Origin: Aureimonas sp. Leaf427
GTDB taxonomy: Bacteria; Pseudomonadota; Alphaproteobacteria; Rhizobiales; Rhizobiaceae
Reading direction: 5' to 3'
Length of the DNA: 55,775 bases
NCBI RefSeq assembly: GCF_001425485.1
Contig: NZ_LMQW01000011.1
Coordinates: 1-55,775, forward strand
Both the position numbers and the translations under genes were made by a program. The notes below the pieces were generated by a model. That model was not told the DNA's origin and made no database searches. It worked only from the letters and a program-made list of their open reading frames with translations. This document shows, piece by piece, positions 39,370 through 48,862 of the stretch. The first letter of the stretch is position 1. Each line of letters begins with the position of its first letter.

Positions 39370-40920
39370 TCAGCGCGTGGCGCGAAAGGCGCCGTCGACG
39401 CGGCCCTCGGGCGTCGCCGAGGCGATGGCCTGGACGAGGCGCGCGCCCCGGCCGGAGCCGGCCGCCTGCGAGAGCACGTAGGCCGGCATGGCGAGCGCGG
39501 CCGATTCCGCCTTAGCCGAAGAAAGCTCCAGCCAGCGCCGGACCTTGGAGCGCTCGGCCGGACCGAAGCTGGCGAGCTTCGGCAGCGGCACGGCGTCGGT
39601 CCCGGCGATGCTCGCGACCTCCTTCATCTCGTCCTGCAGCCCGTCGAGCGAGCCGAGCGCGGCAACCTTCACGCCGCCCTGCGCGGGAGGAGCCTTGGAG
39701 ACGGCGGCGGACGCGGAGGCGGTGTTCGCAACCGCCGGCTTGCGGCGCTCCTGAAGCGCCGTTTCGGTCAGGAGCTTCAAGGGATCGATCGTGCGGCGAT
39801 GGCTCTCGGCAGGGCCGTAGGCCGCGACCAGCGAGGCGACTTCGGTCGGCGCCTCCGCGACGGGCTCGCGCTTGGCGGCCCCGGTCCCGGCCGGGTCCGA
39901 CACCGGAAGCGTGACGGCTTCGAGCGCGGGTGCCGCCGCCTGCGGCATGGGCGCTGCGAGCGCCAGAGCCGCGGCGGCCGGCTTGTGGACGGAGACGAGC
40001 CGGTCGAAGCTGCGGGCGACCGCCGAGATCATTTTCGTCGCCTTGGTCTCGAGGCTCGCTACCAGCGTCGGCGCCGCGTTCGGCTCGTTCAGCGGGCGCA
40101 CGAGATCGGCGAAGGGCCAGGCGGCGCGAAGGCCGGCGACGTCGAGGCTCGCGACATTGACGTCGATGTCGCTCTTGGCGCCCTTCACGCGGTAGAAGCA
40201 CTCCTTGGCCGAGCAATTGTGCATGGAGGAGAACTGCCAGAGCGCATAGGTCGGCCAGTTGTCCTCGGGAAAGAGGCCCGTGATGTCGCCGCGATAGCGC
40301 GCGTACCAGAGCGGCAGGCGCGACAGGAGCTTGTAGGTGTCGCGATAGTCGGCGACCCATTTGGCGGTCGAGCCGTTGGTGTAGAGGACGGGATAGCGGC
40401 CGGTGCGGATCTTGATCTGGTCGGCGAAGATCTCGGCATCGGCGAGCGACATCCACTCGGGCGTGTTGTCCTCGATGTCGAGCGCGATCAGCTCGTCCGG
40501 CGCGGGCTCGGCGAAGTCGATGAAGTGGTCGGCCTGCTCGCGCGGATTGCCGGGGCGGCCGAGATGATAGGCGCCCCATTTGAGGCCGAGCGTCTTCGCC
40601 ATCTCGCGGCGGGTCATGTAGAGCTCTTTGGTGACGGAGTATTTCCACCACCGGTTCTTGCACAGAAGCTCGTCGTTGCCGCTCTTGCCGCGGCAGTTCC
40701 ATTCCGGCGGCAGGCCGTCGGACGCCTTGTTGATGAAGGCGGCGATCCGCTTGTCGGAGGTCAGTTCCTTCCAGTCGATCGGATTGAACTCGTAGGCGTC
40801 GATGACGATCGCGCGGTCCGTGGCCTTCCAGGGCTCCTTCCAGTCGGCCGCGGCGGGCGTGGCGAGCACGGCGCAGGCGAGAGCCATGGCTGCCGACAGA
40901 GCGGCGCGCAAGTTCAGCAT
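39370..40920 (-). CDS. Secreted GH25 (lysozyme-like) glycoside hydrolase with long C-terminal tail
   Basis: 516 residues. A signal peptide (about 1-25, ending ATPAAADW) precedes a GH25 muramidase domain to about residue 235: VIDAYEFNPIDWKEL, FINKASDG, WGAYHLGRPGNPREQADHFI (in parts), the catalytic IALDIEDN, YPVLYTNGSTAKWVAD and WPTYALWQFSS. The last ~270 residues are rich in Ala, Pro and Lys with no domain I recognise. It should cut peptidoglycan in the periplasm or outside the cell. Upstream at 40988-41008 and 41041-41070 are inverted repeats that may regulate it. Confidence 0.88.
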   Translation of the reverse strand: MLNLRAALSAAMALACAVLATPAAADWKEPWKATDRAIVIDAYEFNPIDWKELTSDKRIAAFINKASDGLPPEWNCRGKSGNDELLCKNRWWKYSVTKELYMTRREMAKTLGLKWGAYHLGRPGNPREQADHFIDFAEPAPDELIALDIEDNTPEWMSLADAEIFADQIKIRTGRYPVLYTNGSTAKWVADYRDTYKLLSRLPLWYARYRGDITGLFPEDNWPTYALWQFSSMHNCSAKECFYRVKGAKSDIDVNVASLDVAGLRAAWPFADLVRPLNEPNAAPTLVASLETKATKMISAVARSFDRLVSVHKPAAAALALAAPMPQAAAPALEAVTLPVSDPAGTGAAKREPVAEAPTEVASLVAAYGPAESHRRTIDPLKLLTETALQERRKPAVANTASASAAVSKAPPAQGGVKVAALGSLDGLQDEMKEVASIAGTDAVPLPKLASFGPAERSKVRRWLELSSAKAESAALAMPAYVLSQAAGSGRGARLVQAIASATPEGRVDGAFRATR

Positions 40921-41434
40921 CCAGACAGGTCCTTCGTGGTCGATCCCCTGCCGCGGCGGAGACGACGCAACGCTCCCCTGCCCCCTCGGCCCGTCTTATT
41001 TGACGGCCGAATCCGTCCGGTTCCGGGCCGGAGCGATCACATCACGTTGATGGATGAAATATGACGTGATAATTCGGCGAGAAACCGCCTCAAGGCCTTG
41101 AAATCGCTGATGCCGGAAAGCTTGCGTGGACCTAACCAATATTTCAGGACGGTAACATGCCGTGCTCCACACAGCCGCTCAGTGAAGCTCTCCCGAAACA
41201 CCCGCCCAGCTTTCGCCGCAATTGAACAGGCTCGACCTGTCAAATCCAGCGTTCTTCGCCCCTCCGGGGAGAAGGTCCCGGCAGGGGGATGAGGGGCTTG
41301 CCCGCCGTCCTTCGATCCAGCGAGGGCGGCGTTGCTGTCGAGGCTGCCCCCCCTCATCTGCCTGCCGGCATCTTCTCCCCGCAGGGGCGAAGAAAGATAG
41401 GCGTCAAACGTCGCGCCTTCGCCCCGAGCCCCGA
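40921..41434. other. Intergenic region GH25 / glyS (no gene)
   Basis: 514 bases. 41252-41394 is a diverged palindromic element. The part 41040-41240 has lower GC than its neighbours; a reading frame there on the minus strand ends in HISSINVM but has no start codon of its own, so it may be a gene remnant or chance. Confidence 0.5.
41252..41394. repeat. Palindromic intergenic element, diverged copy D
   Basis: TTCTTCGCCCCT at the left and AGGGGCGAAGAA at the right form 12-base perfect ends; inside, the left arm CCCGGCAGGGGGATGAGGGG mirrors the right CCCCTCATCTGCCTGCCGG. It shares GCCGGCAGGCAGA-type words with the other copies but has GAGAAG-type stems in place of GGAGAT. It sits just downstream of glyS. 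Confidence 0.7.
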
Positions 41435-43549
41435 TCAGCCCGCGATCTTCGACACGTCTGCCACCCGCAGCGTCGCCGCCCGGATGCGGGAGAGAAGCGC
41501 CAGACGGTTCGCCCGCACCGCCTCGTCCTCGGCATTGACCAGAACCTTGTCGAAGAAGGCGTCCACCGGCGCGCGAAGACCCGCCAGCGCCGTCATCGCC
41601 CCCGCATAGTCCTCCGCGGCCACGGACCGCTCGACCGCCCCATCCGCCGCATCGATCGCCGCCTGAAGCGCCCCCTCCTCCGCATCCACGAACAGCGCGG
41701 GATCGACGGCCTCCGCGACGCGCGTGCCCTTCTTCTCCTCGGCGGCAAGGATGTTCGCCGCCCGCTTGGTCCCGGCGAGGAGATTCCGGCCGTCCTCCGT
41801 CGCGAGGAATGTGCCAAGGGCTTCGACGCGTCGGGTGATGTCGAGGAGATCGTCGCTCTCGGGTGAAAGCACGGCATCGACGAGATCGTGACGAGCGCCG
41901 GATTCGCGGAGCTGGACCTTCAGGCGGTCGTGGAAGAACGCGGGCAGGTCCCCGGCAGGGACGAGAAGGCGAAGCGGAAAACGAAGCTTGGCGTCCAGCA
42001 CGATCCGGATCACCCCCAACGCCGCCCGTCGCAGCGCATAGGGGTCCTTCGACCCCGTCGGCTTCTCGTCGATCGCCCAGAACCCGACCAGCGTGTCCAG
42101 CTTGTCCGCCAGCGCCACCGCGATCGCCACGGGATCGCTCGGCACGGCGTCGCCCGGGCCCTGCGGCTTGTAGTGCTCCTCGACCGCGGCCTGGACGCTC
42201 GGATGCTCGCCCTGGAGCCCGGCATAGTAGCGGCCCATGAGGCCCTGCAGTTCGGGAAACTCGCCGACCGCCTCGGAGGTGAGGTCGGCCTTCGCCAGCA
42301 AGGCCGCGCGCCGCGCGAGCGCCGGATCGGCGCCGACCAGCGGCGCGATTTCCTCGGCCAGCGCCGCGATGCGGCGCACGCGCTCGCCTTGCGTGCCGAG
42401 CTTGGCATGGAAGGTGACGCCGAGCGCGTCGAGCTTGGCCATGCGCTGGTCGAGCGGCTTGGTAAGGTCGAGCCCGAGCGATTCCGCGGCCGGCTTCAAG
42501 TCCGCCCAGCCCGGCAGGTCGTCCTGGTCGGTCTGCCAGAAGTAGAGCGCGTCCGAGAGGCGCGCGCGCACGACCTTGCCGTTGCCCCGCGCGATCTCCG
42601 AGCCGCCGTCGGAGGCCTCGATGTTGGAGACGAGCAGGAACTTCGTCGACAGCTTGGTCTCGCCCGCGACGCGCGTGACGAAGCACTTCTGGTTGGTCTT
42701 GATGGTGAGGCGGATGACCTCCGGCGGGATCGCGAGGAAGGCCTCCTCGAAGGAGCCCATCAGCACGACCGGCCATTCGACGAGGCCCGAGACCTCTTCG
42801 AGCAGCGCCTCGTCCGGCACGACTTCGAGCCCGCTCGCGAAGGCCAGATTCTCGGCATCGGTGCGGATGATGTCCTTCCGGCGCTCGGCGTCGAGCACGA
42901 CGAACGCCTTTTCCAGGCTCGCCGAATAGTCGTCGAAGCGGCGGACCTTGATCGGGCCCGGCGCGTGGAAGCGATGGCCGAAGGTCGTGTTGCCCGAGGT
43001 GATGCCGCCCACCGTGAAATCCACGGTGACGGGCTCGGAGGTCTCGGGGCCGAAGGTGCAGACGATCGACTGGAGCGGACGCACCCAGCGGAACGAGCCC
43101 GCCTCGGCCGAGGCCTTGCCCCAGCGCATCGACTTCGGCCAGGGAAAGCCTTCGAGAATGGCGGGCATCGCCTCCGCGACGATCTCCTCGGCCGGCCGGC
43201 CGGCCTTCTTCAGATGCGCGACGTAGAAGTCGCCCTTCTTGGGGTCCTTGTGGACATGCGCCTCCTCGATCGAGGCGATGCCGGCGCCGCGCAGGAAGCC
43301 TTCGATCGCCTTGGCGGGGGCGTCCGTGCGCGGGCCCTTGCGCTCCTCGACCGTGTCCTTCGAGCGCGCGTCGACGCCGCGAATGTCCAGCGTCAGCCGG
43401 CGCGGCGTCCAGTATTCGCGCGCGCCCTCGTAGGTCAGGCCCGCCGCGACCAGCGCGTCCGTCAGCGCCTTTTTCAGATCGCCCGCGGCCTTGCGCTGCA
43501 TGCGCGCGGGAATCTCTTCCGAGCGAAGTTCGAGAAGGAGATCGGGCAT
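41435..43549 (-). CDS. glyS: Glycine-tRNA ligase beta subunit
   Basis: 704 residues. Beta chain of the alpha2beta2 glycyl-tRNA synthetase: [21 protein letters not shown] (in parts), [47 protein letters not shown], and KTNQKCFV. The C-terminal domain binds the tRNA. glyQ lies 1.5 kb upstream, separated by two unrelated genes. AAGGAGATC precedes nothing here; the ATG at 43549 is preceded by a poor ribosome site. Confidence 0.97.
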   Translation of the reverse strand: MPDLLLELRSEEIPARMQRKAAGDLKKALTDALVAAGLTYEGAREYWTPRRLTLDIRGVDARSKDTVEERKGPRTDAPAKAIEGFLRGAGIASIEEAHVHKDPKKGDFYVAHLKKAGRPAEEIVAEAMPAILEGFPWPKSMRWGKASAEAGSFRWVRPLQSIVCTFGPETSEPVTVDFTVGGITSGNTTFGHRFHAPGPIKVRRFDDYSASLEKAFVVLDAERRKDIIRTDAENLAFASGLEVVPDEALLEEVSGLVEWPVVLMGSFEEAFLAIPPEVIRLTIKTNQKCFVTRVAGETKLSTKFLLVSNIEASDGGSEIARGNGKVVRARLSDALYFWQTDQDDLPGWADLKPAAESLGLDLTKPLDQRMAKLDALGVTFHAKLGTQGERVRRIAALAEEIAPLVGADPALARRAALLAKADLTSEAVGEFPELQGLMGRYYAGLQGEHPSVQAAVEEHYKPQGPGDAVPSDPVAIAVALADKLDTLVGFWAIDEKPTGSKDPYALRRAALGVIRIVLDAKLRFPLRLLVPAGDLPAFFHDRLKVQLRESGARHDLVDAVLSPESDDLLDITRRVEALGTFLATEDGRNLLAGTKRAANILAAEEKKGTRVAEAVDPALFVDAEEGALQAAIDAADGAVERSVAAEDYAGAMTALAGLRAPVDAFFDKVLVNAEDEAVRANRLALLSRIRAATLRVADVSKIAG

Positions 43550-43625
43550 GGGTCTGGCTCCCTCCCCCCTCCCGTTTCGGGAGAAGGCCGGCGCGAGGCC
43601 GGAGGCGTCGTTGGAGCCGATCGCC

Positions 43626-44066
43626 TCAGCGCCGCGCGGGCCGCGGGCGCGGCTTGCCGGGGCGGGGCGCCGGAGGGTTTCGATCGGCAGGCGGCAGTGT
43701 CCGCCGCTCTTCGACCACGGCACCGATCGTGTCAAGAACCGCGGCCATGTCGGCGCGAACGAGAGCGTTCGCAAAGCGCAGGACGCGGTATCCCTCGGCC
43801 TCCAGCGCGGCATCCCGCCTCGCGTCGCGCTCCGCGTTCGCCGGCCGGGCATGCTGCTCGCCGTCGAGCTCGATGATGAGACGAAGCGCCGGGGCGACGA
43901 AATCGGCGAGATAGGGTCCGATGCGGATCTGCCGCTCGAACAAGGCGGCCATGTCGGGCTGCCTCCGGCGGAGCGCCTGGAACAGCGTCTCCTCCAGCGC
44001 CGTGCCGTCGGCGCGGATGCGGCGCCGGACGGCGGCCGCCCGGCGCTCGAGTCGGGTCATCGCCAT
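43626..44066 (-). CDS. DUF559 (Vsr/restriction-endonuclease-like fold) protein
   Basis: 146 residues. Core: [62 protein letters not shown]. The Asp in ADF, and the Glu and Asp/His in IIELDGEQH, form the PD-(D/E)xK-type site of DUF559. The C-terminus is Pro/Arg-rich. Cellular role unknown. ATGs at 44066 and 44060 are both possible. It lies between ypfJ and glyS. Confidence 0.88.
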   Translation of the reverse strand: MAMTRLERRAAAVRRRIRADGTALEETLFQALRRRQPDMAALFERQIRIGPYLADFVAPALRLIIELDGEQHARPANAERDARRDAALEAEGYRVLRFANALVRADMAAVLDTIGAVVEERRTLPPADRNPPAPRPGKPRPRPARR

Positions 44067-44094
44067 CGGCGAGACCCGGGATGGGCACGAGCCC

Positions 44095-45000
44095 TCAGAT
44101 GTCGCCCTTGGTCGTGTCGCACTGGGCCATGTCGCCGGTCTCGAAGCCGCGCTTGAACCAGGTCTGGCGCTGCGCGGACGTGCCGTGGTTGAAGCTGTCG
44201 GGCACGACGTAGCCCTGGCTCTCCTTCTGCAGCGTGTCGTCGCCGATCTGCTGCGCGGCGTTCAGCGCCTCGTCGATGTCGCCCTCCTCCACATAGCCGG
44301 AGGCCTGGCTATCATGCGCCCAGATCCCGGCATAGCAGTCGGCCTGAAGCTCGACGCGCACCGACAGCGCGTTCGCCTCGGTCTCCGAGGAGGCCTGCCG
44401 GCGGGCCTGATCGAAGGCGGGCAGAATCCCCTGCAGGTTCTGGACGTGATGGCCGACCTCGTGCGCCACGACATAGGCCTGCGCGAAGTCGCCGGGCGAG
44501 TTCAGCTGGTCGCGAAGCTGCCGGAAGAAGGTCGTGTCGATATAGAGCTTCTGGTCGCCGGGACAGTAGAACGGCCCCGAGGCCGAACTCGCCTGCCCGC
44601 AGGCGGAGGCGACGCCGCCGCTGAAGAGCACGAGCGTCGGCAGCTGATAGGTCTGGCCCTCCGCCTGGAAGCGCTTCGTCCAGACATCCTCGGTGTCGGC
44701 CAGAACCGTCGCGACGAAATCGTCGGTCTCGTCCGCCGCGCCCTGCACGCCCGGGCCGTTCGCCGTCTGCGTGACGGTGCCGCCGCCCTGCTGGCCGCCC
44801 ATGAACACGTCGATCGGGTTCACGCCGAAGCCGAACCAGAGCACCGCGCCGATGATGATCATGCCGACGATGCCGATGCCGCCGCCACCGGCGCCCCGGC
44901 GCATGGGAATGCGGAAGCCGCCGCCCCCGGGCATTCCGCCCCCGTCCCCGCCGCGGCGGTCCTCGATCTGGCTGGATTGCCGCCGGCCCTTCCACTGCAT
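44095..45000 (-). CDS. YpfJ-type neutral zinc metallopeptidase
   Basis: 301 residues. A Gly-rich basic N-terminus (GGDGGGMPGGGGF) precedes one transmembrane helix (IGIVGMIIIGAVLWFGFGV). The peptidase domain has FYCPGDQKLYIDTTFF, the zinc site VAHEVGHHVQNLQG and ELQADCYAGIWAH, where the Glu is the third ligand. It is probably membrane-anchored with the catalytic part in the periplasm. Substrates are not known. It lies between glyQ and glyS. Confidence 0.92.
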   Translation of the reverse strand: MQWKGRRQSSQIEDRRGGDGGGMPGGGGFRIPMRRGAGGGGIGIVGMIIIGAVLWFGFGVNPIDVFMGGQQGGGTVTQTANGPGVQGAADETDDFVATVLADTEDVWTKRFQAEGQTYQLPTLVLFSGGVASACGQASSASGPFYCPGDQKLYIDTTFFRQLRDQLNSPGDFAQAYVVAHEVGHHVQNLQGILPAFDQARRQASSETEANALSVRVELQADCYAGIWAHDSQASGYVEEGDIDEALNAAQQIGDDTLQKESQGYVVPDSFNHGTSAQRQTWFKRGFETGDMAQCDTTKGDI

Positions 45001-45091
45001 CGATCACATCCTTGTCAGAAGTCCCCGCTCCCCAACGCACGAGATCGCGTTCGGTGCCGTGGGAACTCGCATCGATGATAGAATGAGGAGA

Positions 45092-46039
45092 TCAGGCAGC
45101 CCGAACCAGCGACTGGCCGCCCGCTTCCGTCAGAAGAAACGCCTCGCCGCAGGCCTTGGCGAGCGTGCGCACGCGCAGGATGTAGCTCTGCCGCTCCGTC
45201 ACGGAAATCACGCCGCGCGCGTCGAGGAGGTTGAAGGCGTGGCTCGCCTTGATCGCCTGATCGTAGGCGGGAAAGACGCAGAGATGCAGGGCGCCGGGCG
45301 CGGCGGGGGCGCCGGCGGCGAGCAGCCGGCCGCATTCCGTCTCCGCGTCGATGAAGTGCTGATGCAGGATGGCCGTGTCGGCATATTCGAAATTGTAGCG
45401 CGAGAACTCGCGCTCCGACTGCAGGAACACGTCGCCATAGGTCACCTTCTCGGCGCCCTCTCGGCCGTTGAAGTTGAGGTCGTAGACGTTGTCGACGTTC
45501 TGAACGTACATGGCGAGCCGTTCGAGCCCGTAGGTCAGCTCGCCCGCCACGGGCGCGCATTCGATGCCGCAGACCTGCTGGAAATAGGTGAACTGCGAGA
45601 CCTCCATACCGTCGCACCAGCACTCCCAGCCGAGGCCCCAGGCGCCGAGCGTCGGGCTTTCCCAGTCGTCCTCGACGAAGCGGATGTCGTGGAGCTTGGG
45701 ATCGACGCCAATCGCGGCGAGCGAGCCGAGATAGAGCTCCTGCAGGTTGGACGGGTTCGGCTTCAGGATGACCTGATACTGGTAGTAGTGCTGGAGCCGG
45801 TTCGGGTTCTCGCCGTAGCGCCCGTCCTTCGGCCGGCGCGAGGGCTGGACATAGGCCGCGTTCCAGGGCTTCGGGCCCAGCGCGCGCAGCGTCGTCGCGG
45901 GATGGAAGGTGCCCGCGCCGACCTCCATGTCGTAGGGCTGCAGCACGACGCAGCCGTAATCGGCCCAGTAGCGGTGCAGCGCCAGGATCAGCCCCTGGAA
46001 GGAGCGCTCGGGCGCCATGTGCGGGGCGGCATCGGTCAT
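45092..46039 (-). CDS. glyQ: Glycine-tRNA ligase alpha subunit
   Basis: 315 residues. Catalytic alpha chain: [31 protein letters not shown] (in parts), [23 protein letters not shown] (in parts), [32 protein letters not shown] and [12 protein letters not shown] at 46039 is used; an in-frame ATG at 46048 would add three residues. About 90 bases separate it from ypfJ. Confidence 0.97.
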   Translation of the reverse strand: MTDAAPHMAPERSFQGLILALHRYWADYGCVVLQPYDMEVGAGTFHPATTLRALGPKPWNAAYVQPSRRPKDGRYGENPNRLQHYYQYQVILKPNPSNLQELYLGSLAAIGVDPKLHDIRFVEDDWESPTLGAWGLGWECWCDGMEVSQFTYFQQVCGIECAPVAGELTYGLERLAMYVQNVDNVYDLNFNGREGAEKVTYGDVFLQSEREFSRYNFEYADTAILHQHFIDAETECGRLLAAGAPAAPGALHLCVFPAYDQAIKASHAFNLLDARGVISVTERQSYILRVRTLAKACGEAFLLTEAGGQSLVRAA

Positions 46040-46385
46040 GTCGGGCATCCAGCGGACAGGGGCCGGCATCGACGCACCACGGCATCGGGCGGCAAGAAGG
46101 TTCCCCGGCTGTGCCACGCACGCCGCGAGCCGGTCAAGCCGGGAGCCGATCGCAGGGCCCATGAGGTCGCTTCGAAGAGAACGTCTACGTTGGCGCGAGG
46201 CGCCCCCCTCTGGCTTGCCAGCCATCTCCCCCTCAAGGGGGAGATCGGCGGCTGCAGCGGTCGAGCGAAACTGGAAGCGTTTGAGACAAGCCTGATCTCT
46301 CCCCTTGCGGGGGAGATGCCGGCAGGCAGAGGGGGGTGCTTCGCGCTACCCCATCACACTCGAACCGATGAAACCGCGCCCGAGT
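46040..46385. other. Intergenic region glyQ / small membrane protein (no gene)
   Basis: 346 bases that contain the full palindromic element at 46201-46340. The remaining 160 bases upstream of glyQ must hold its promoter or be read through; no clear hexamers or riboswitch-like structure were found. Confidence 0.5.
46201..46340. repeat. Palindromic intergenic element, full copy C
   Basis: The left arm CCCCCCTCTGGCTTGCC and CATCTCCCCCTCAAGGGGGA faces a right arm reading GGGGGAGATGCCGGCAGG and CAGAGGGGGG, with about 40 unrelated bases between. The same layout as 38942-39066, with more arm differences. It lies upstream of glyQ. Confidence 0.8.
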
Positions 46386-46580
46386 TCAATCCCGCTTCAG
46401 CCGATAGACCCCGTCCTCGCCGCGCACCAGCGTGCCCTGCGCGCCCGTCCGCAGTTCCTGTTCGGACCGGCGGTTGCGGTCGGCCAGCCGCACGGCTTCG
46501 CCCTTCAGCCGGTTGAACCCGTAATAGGCGGCGGCCCCGACGAGGCCGAAGAGGAAGAGTTGTGGCATGAGGTCGACCAT
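46386..46580 (-). CDS. Small single-helix membrane protein, hypothetical
   Basis: 64 residues. One hydrophobic N-terminal helix (LFLFGLVGAAAYYGFNRL) is followed by a charged region and a C-terminal GTLVRGEDGVYRLKRD. I do not know its function. Its place just after the S49 peptidase gene (89 bases) and the bias for sensible codons make it a likely real gene. Confidence 0.7.
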   Translation of the reverse strand: MVDLMPQLFLFGLVGAAAYYGFNRLKGEAVRLADRNRRSEQELRTGAQGTLVRGEDGVYRLKRD

Positions 46581-46669
46581 CAGATCCCGTCCCGCGACTA
46601 TGATACGCCCGCCGGTCCGCGTAAAGGCGTCCGCGCCTTCGCGAAGGCGCCCGGCTCTTCACGATCGGT

Positions 46670-47548
46670 TCAAAGACCGAAGCGGCTCCAGGCGAGGCGC
46701 TCCTCGGCGATCGCCGCCAGCCGCTCGGCCGCGCCGGCGCCCGCGAGATCCGCGCGAAAGCCTCCCGCCCCGTCCAGCACGCTCTGGCCGACGAGCCGGC
46801 GGCCGAGAAAGCCGCGGCTCGGCTGGATGACGACGGGCTTCACCTTGTCGCCGAAGCGCTCCCGCAGCACGGAGCGCAGATCGCCCAGCCGGTCGACGAG
46901 CCCGAGTTCGAGACCTCGGAGCCCCGACCAGAACTGCCCGGTGAAGAGTTCCTCGCTCTCGGCGAGCTTGCCCCCGCGCCGCGACTTGACGAGGTCGATG
47001 AAGGTCTCGTGGATCTCGCGCTGCAAGGACAGGAGATGGGCGACGTCCTCCTCGCGCTCCGGCCGGAACGGGTCGAGCACGGCCTTGTTGCGCCCGGACG
47101 TGTGGACGCGCCGCTCGATGCCGAGCTTCTGCAGCGCCTCCACGAAGCCGAAGCCGCCGGAGACGACGCCGATCGAGCCGACGATCGAGGACGGGTCCGC
47201 GATGATCTCGTCGCCCGCGCAGGCGATCATGTAGCCGCCGGAAGCCGCGACATCCTCGACGAAGACGAGGACGGGCTTCTTCTTCTCCTCGGAGAGATCG
47301 CGGATGCGCTTGAAGATCAGCCGCGACTGCACGGGCGAGCCGCCCGGCGAGTTCACCGAGATCGCCACGGCCGGCGCGTCCTTCATGTCGAAGGCCTTCT
47401 CCAGAAGACCCGCGACTCCGGCCAGCGACAGGCTCGGCCGCAGCGGGCCGGACGCCGCCATGATCGTGCCGCTCAGGCGCACCACCGGAACGGTGACCGT
47501 GGTCTTGCGAAAGCGCTTGGGAAGAAGGGTCTTGAGGGAAAAGGCCAA
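46670..47548 (-). CDS. S49 (SohB/SppA-like) serine peptidase
   Basis: 292 residues. S49 core: VPVVRLSGTI, AVAISVNSPGGSPVQS, VEDVAASGGYMIACAGDEI with the nucleophile Ser in ASGGY, DPSSIVGSIGVVSGGF, and LGLVDRLGDL. The Lys general base is inferred, probably the one in the TSGRNKAVLDPF region. There is no clear signal peptide. No ATG suits the N-terminus; I use the TTG at 47548, eight bases after AGGCGG. It lies downstream of the MITE-like element. Confidence 0.9.
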   Translation of the reverse strand: MAFSLKTLLPKRFRKTTVTVPVVRLSGTIMAASGPLRPSLSLAGVAGLLEKAFDMKDAPAVAISVNSPGGSPVQSRLIFKRIRDLSEEKKKPVLVFVEDVAASGGYMIACAGDEIIADPSSIVGSIGVVSGGFGFVEALQKLGIERRVHTSGRNKAVLDPFRPEREEDVAHLLSLQREIHETFIDLVKSRRGGKLAESEELFTGQFWSGLRGLELGLVDRLGDLRSVLRERFGDKVKPVVIQPSRGFLGRRLVGQSVLDGAGGFRADLAGAGAAERLAAIAEERLAWSRFGL

Positions 47549-47651
47549 GGGTCGGTCCGCCTGTTGCGATGAGAACCGGCCGCGCCGGACGATCCCGATG
47601 TAGGCACGCCGTGCCGCCGCGCAAAGATGGAGCGCGCGGTGCGGGCCTGTC

Positions 47652-47832
47652 ATACCGACGAGCCCTTGAATTAACCTGTTTCGCAGGAGCGGCCTTCGCC
47701 GTGGACGAGGAAGGCGATGGGAGCGGCCTGTCGGCCGTGACCCGAGCCTGACGACGTCCACGACGGAGGAGGCCCGGCCCTGCGGGTGGGCCTTGGCCCA
47801 CGAAACAGGTCAATTCAAGGGCTCGTCGGTAT
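47652..47832. mobile_element. MITE-like element with 32-bp terminal inverted repeats
   Basis: The left end 47652-47683 and the right end 47801-47832 are inverted copies of each other with one mismatch in 32 bases (ATACCGACGAGCC... / ...GGCTCGTCGGTAT). Matching stops sharply at both sides. The 117-base core has no gene but has a nested pair GTGGACG / CGTCCAC. TA dinucleotides lie one base inside each end. The right end coincides with the last base of the TrmN6-like stop codon. Confidence 0.75.
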
Positions 47833-48647
47833 CAGATCTCGAAGCCCACCGTCGCGCGCCCCTCCCCGATCGCCGTCGCGACATCGCTCGGCCGTCCGTC
47901 CTCCTCGGCCAGGACGATCGGCGGCAGGAGGGAAAGCGGCGCCTTGGAGCCGCGCCGGGCGGAGACGAGGATGCGGCTCGCTCGTCGCCCGGCGCTTGGC
48001 TGCACCGGCCGGATGCGGATGTCGCCGTAGCGTCCCTCTCCCGCCTCCAGGATCGCCGGCAGATTGTCCGGCCGCGCGACGAGAAAGAGCGTGCCGCCGT
48101 GGGCGAGCAGCGCGGAGGCAGAGGCGAGCCAGCGCTGCAGGAACCCCGCTTCGGGCATCGCCCGCGCCGCATCGCGCCGCGCATCGGGCGAGGCCCGCCC
48201 GCCCGCCGGATGAAAGGGCGGGTTCGTCAGGATCAGGCCGAAGGCGCCGTCCTTAAGCCCCGCAGCCTCCCGCCCCGCGCGGCCCGCCAGGAGATCGGCG
48301 ACCGCCACCGACAGGCGCGGCGCCAGCGCGGCGTTCTCCTCGAGCATCAGAGAGCGGCGCGAGAGGTCCGCCATGGCCGGGTCCTTCTCGACGAGCGTCA
48401 CGGCAAGGCCGGGGCAGCGCGCGGCGGCGGCGAGCCCGACGACGCCCGAACCCGAGCCGAGATCGGCGGCCCGCCCTTCGCTCTCCGGCGGCGGGCAGGC
48501 GGCCAGAAGCAAGGCGTCGAGCCCGGCGCGAAAGCCCGTCCTCGGCTGGAGAAGATGGAAGGCGCCGCGCAAGAAGGCGTCGCGGCTCGTCTCCGGGTCG
48601 TCGCCCCCCGGGTCGCGCCCCCTCGGATCGCGGCCTTCCCCGGTCAG
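47832..48647 (-). CDS. trmN6: tRNA1(Val) (adenine(37)-N6)-methyltransferase-like, non-standard start
   Basis: About 271 residues from a CTG at 48647. SAM motif DLGSGSGVVGLAAAARCPG, then VEKDPAMADL, LILTNPPFHPAGG with the NPPF N6-adenine motif, and VARPDNLPAIL. The family opens with a DAFL ... L.QPRxGxRAGxDAxLLAA motif, and here DAFLRGAFHLLQPRTGFRAG is in frame, so the start must lie before 48587. No ATG, GTG or TTG exists there before the upstream stop region; the CTG at 48647 overlaps the DUF2007 stop (CTGA) and has AAGGA six bases upstream. A TTG at 48572 would cut the motif. Confidence 0.85.
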   Translation of the reverse strand: MTGEGRDPRGRDPGGDDPETSRDAFLRGAFHLLQPRTGFRAGLDALLLAACPPPESEGRAADLGSGSGVVGLAAAARCPGLAVTLVEKDPAMADLSRRSLMLEENAALAPRLSVAVADLLAGRAGREAAGLKDGAFGLILTNPPFHPAGGRASPDARRDAARAMPEAGFLQRWLASASALLAHGGTLFLVARPDNLPAILEAGEGRYGDIRIRPVQPSAGRRASRILVSARRGSKAPLSLLPPIVLAEEDGRPSDVATAIGEGRATVGFEI

Positions 48648-48862
48648 GAGAGTTCCTTGCCGAGATCGGCATCGCGCAGGATGCGCCGCGCCTGCTCGAT
48701 GCGGTCGGCGTCCACCAGGATGCGGCGCGGCAATACGCCGATCGAGCCGTCGAGAATGCTCATATGGCTGTCGGCGACGAAATGTCCGATTCCGGCATCG
48801 GTCAGAAGCGAATCGACGAAGGAGATCGTCACGACGTCGTTGGATCGCAGGAGTTCGATCAT
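48644..48862 (-). CDS. DUF2007 domain protein
   Basis: 72 residues reading MIELLRSNDVVTISFVDSLL, AGIGHFVADSHMSIL, IGVLPRRILV and DADRIEQARRILRDADL. This is the short DUF2007 ('putative signal-transducing') domain, found beside the methyltransferase and polyprenyl synthase genes in this order. Function unknown. The AGGAG-like GGACGACATG start at 48862 is clear of the neighbouring divergent gene. Confidence 0.85.
   Translation of the reverse strand: MIELLRSNDVVTISFVDSLLTDAGIGHFVADSHMSILDGSIGVLPRRILVDADRIEQARRILRDADLGKELS

Noticed and set aside
41037-41160. Minus-strand reading frame ending in ALRRFLAELSRHISSINVM
   Set aside because: Looks somewhat protein-like and is in a lower-GC patch, but there is no start codon and no recognised family; could be a decayed gene end.
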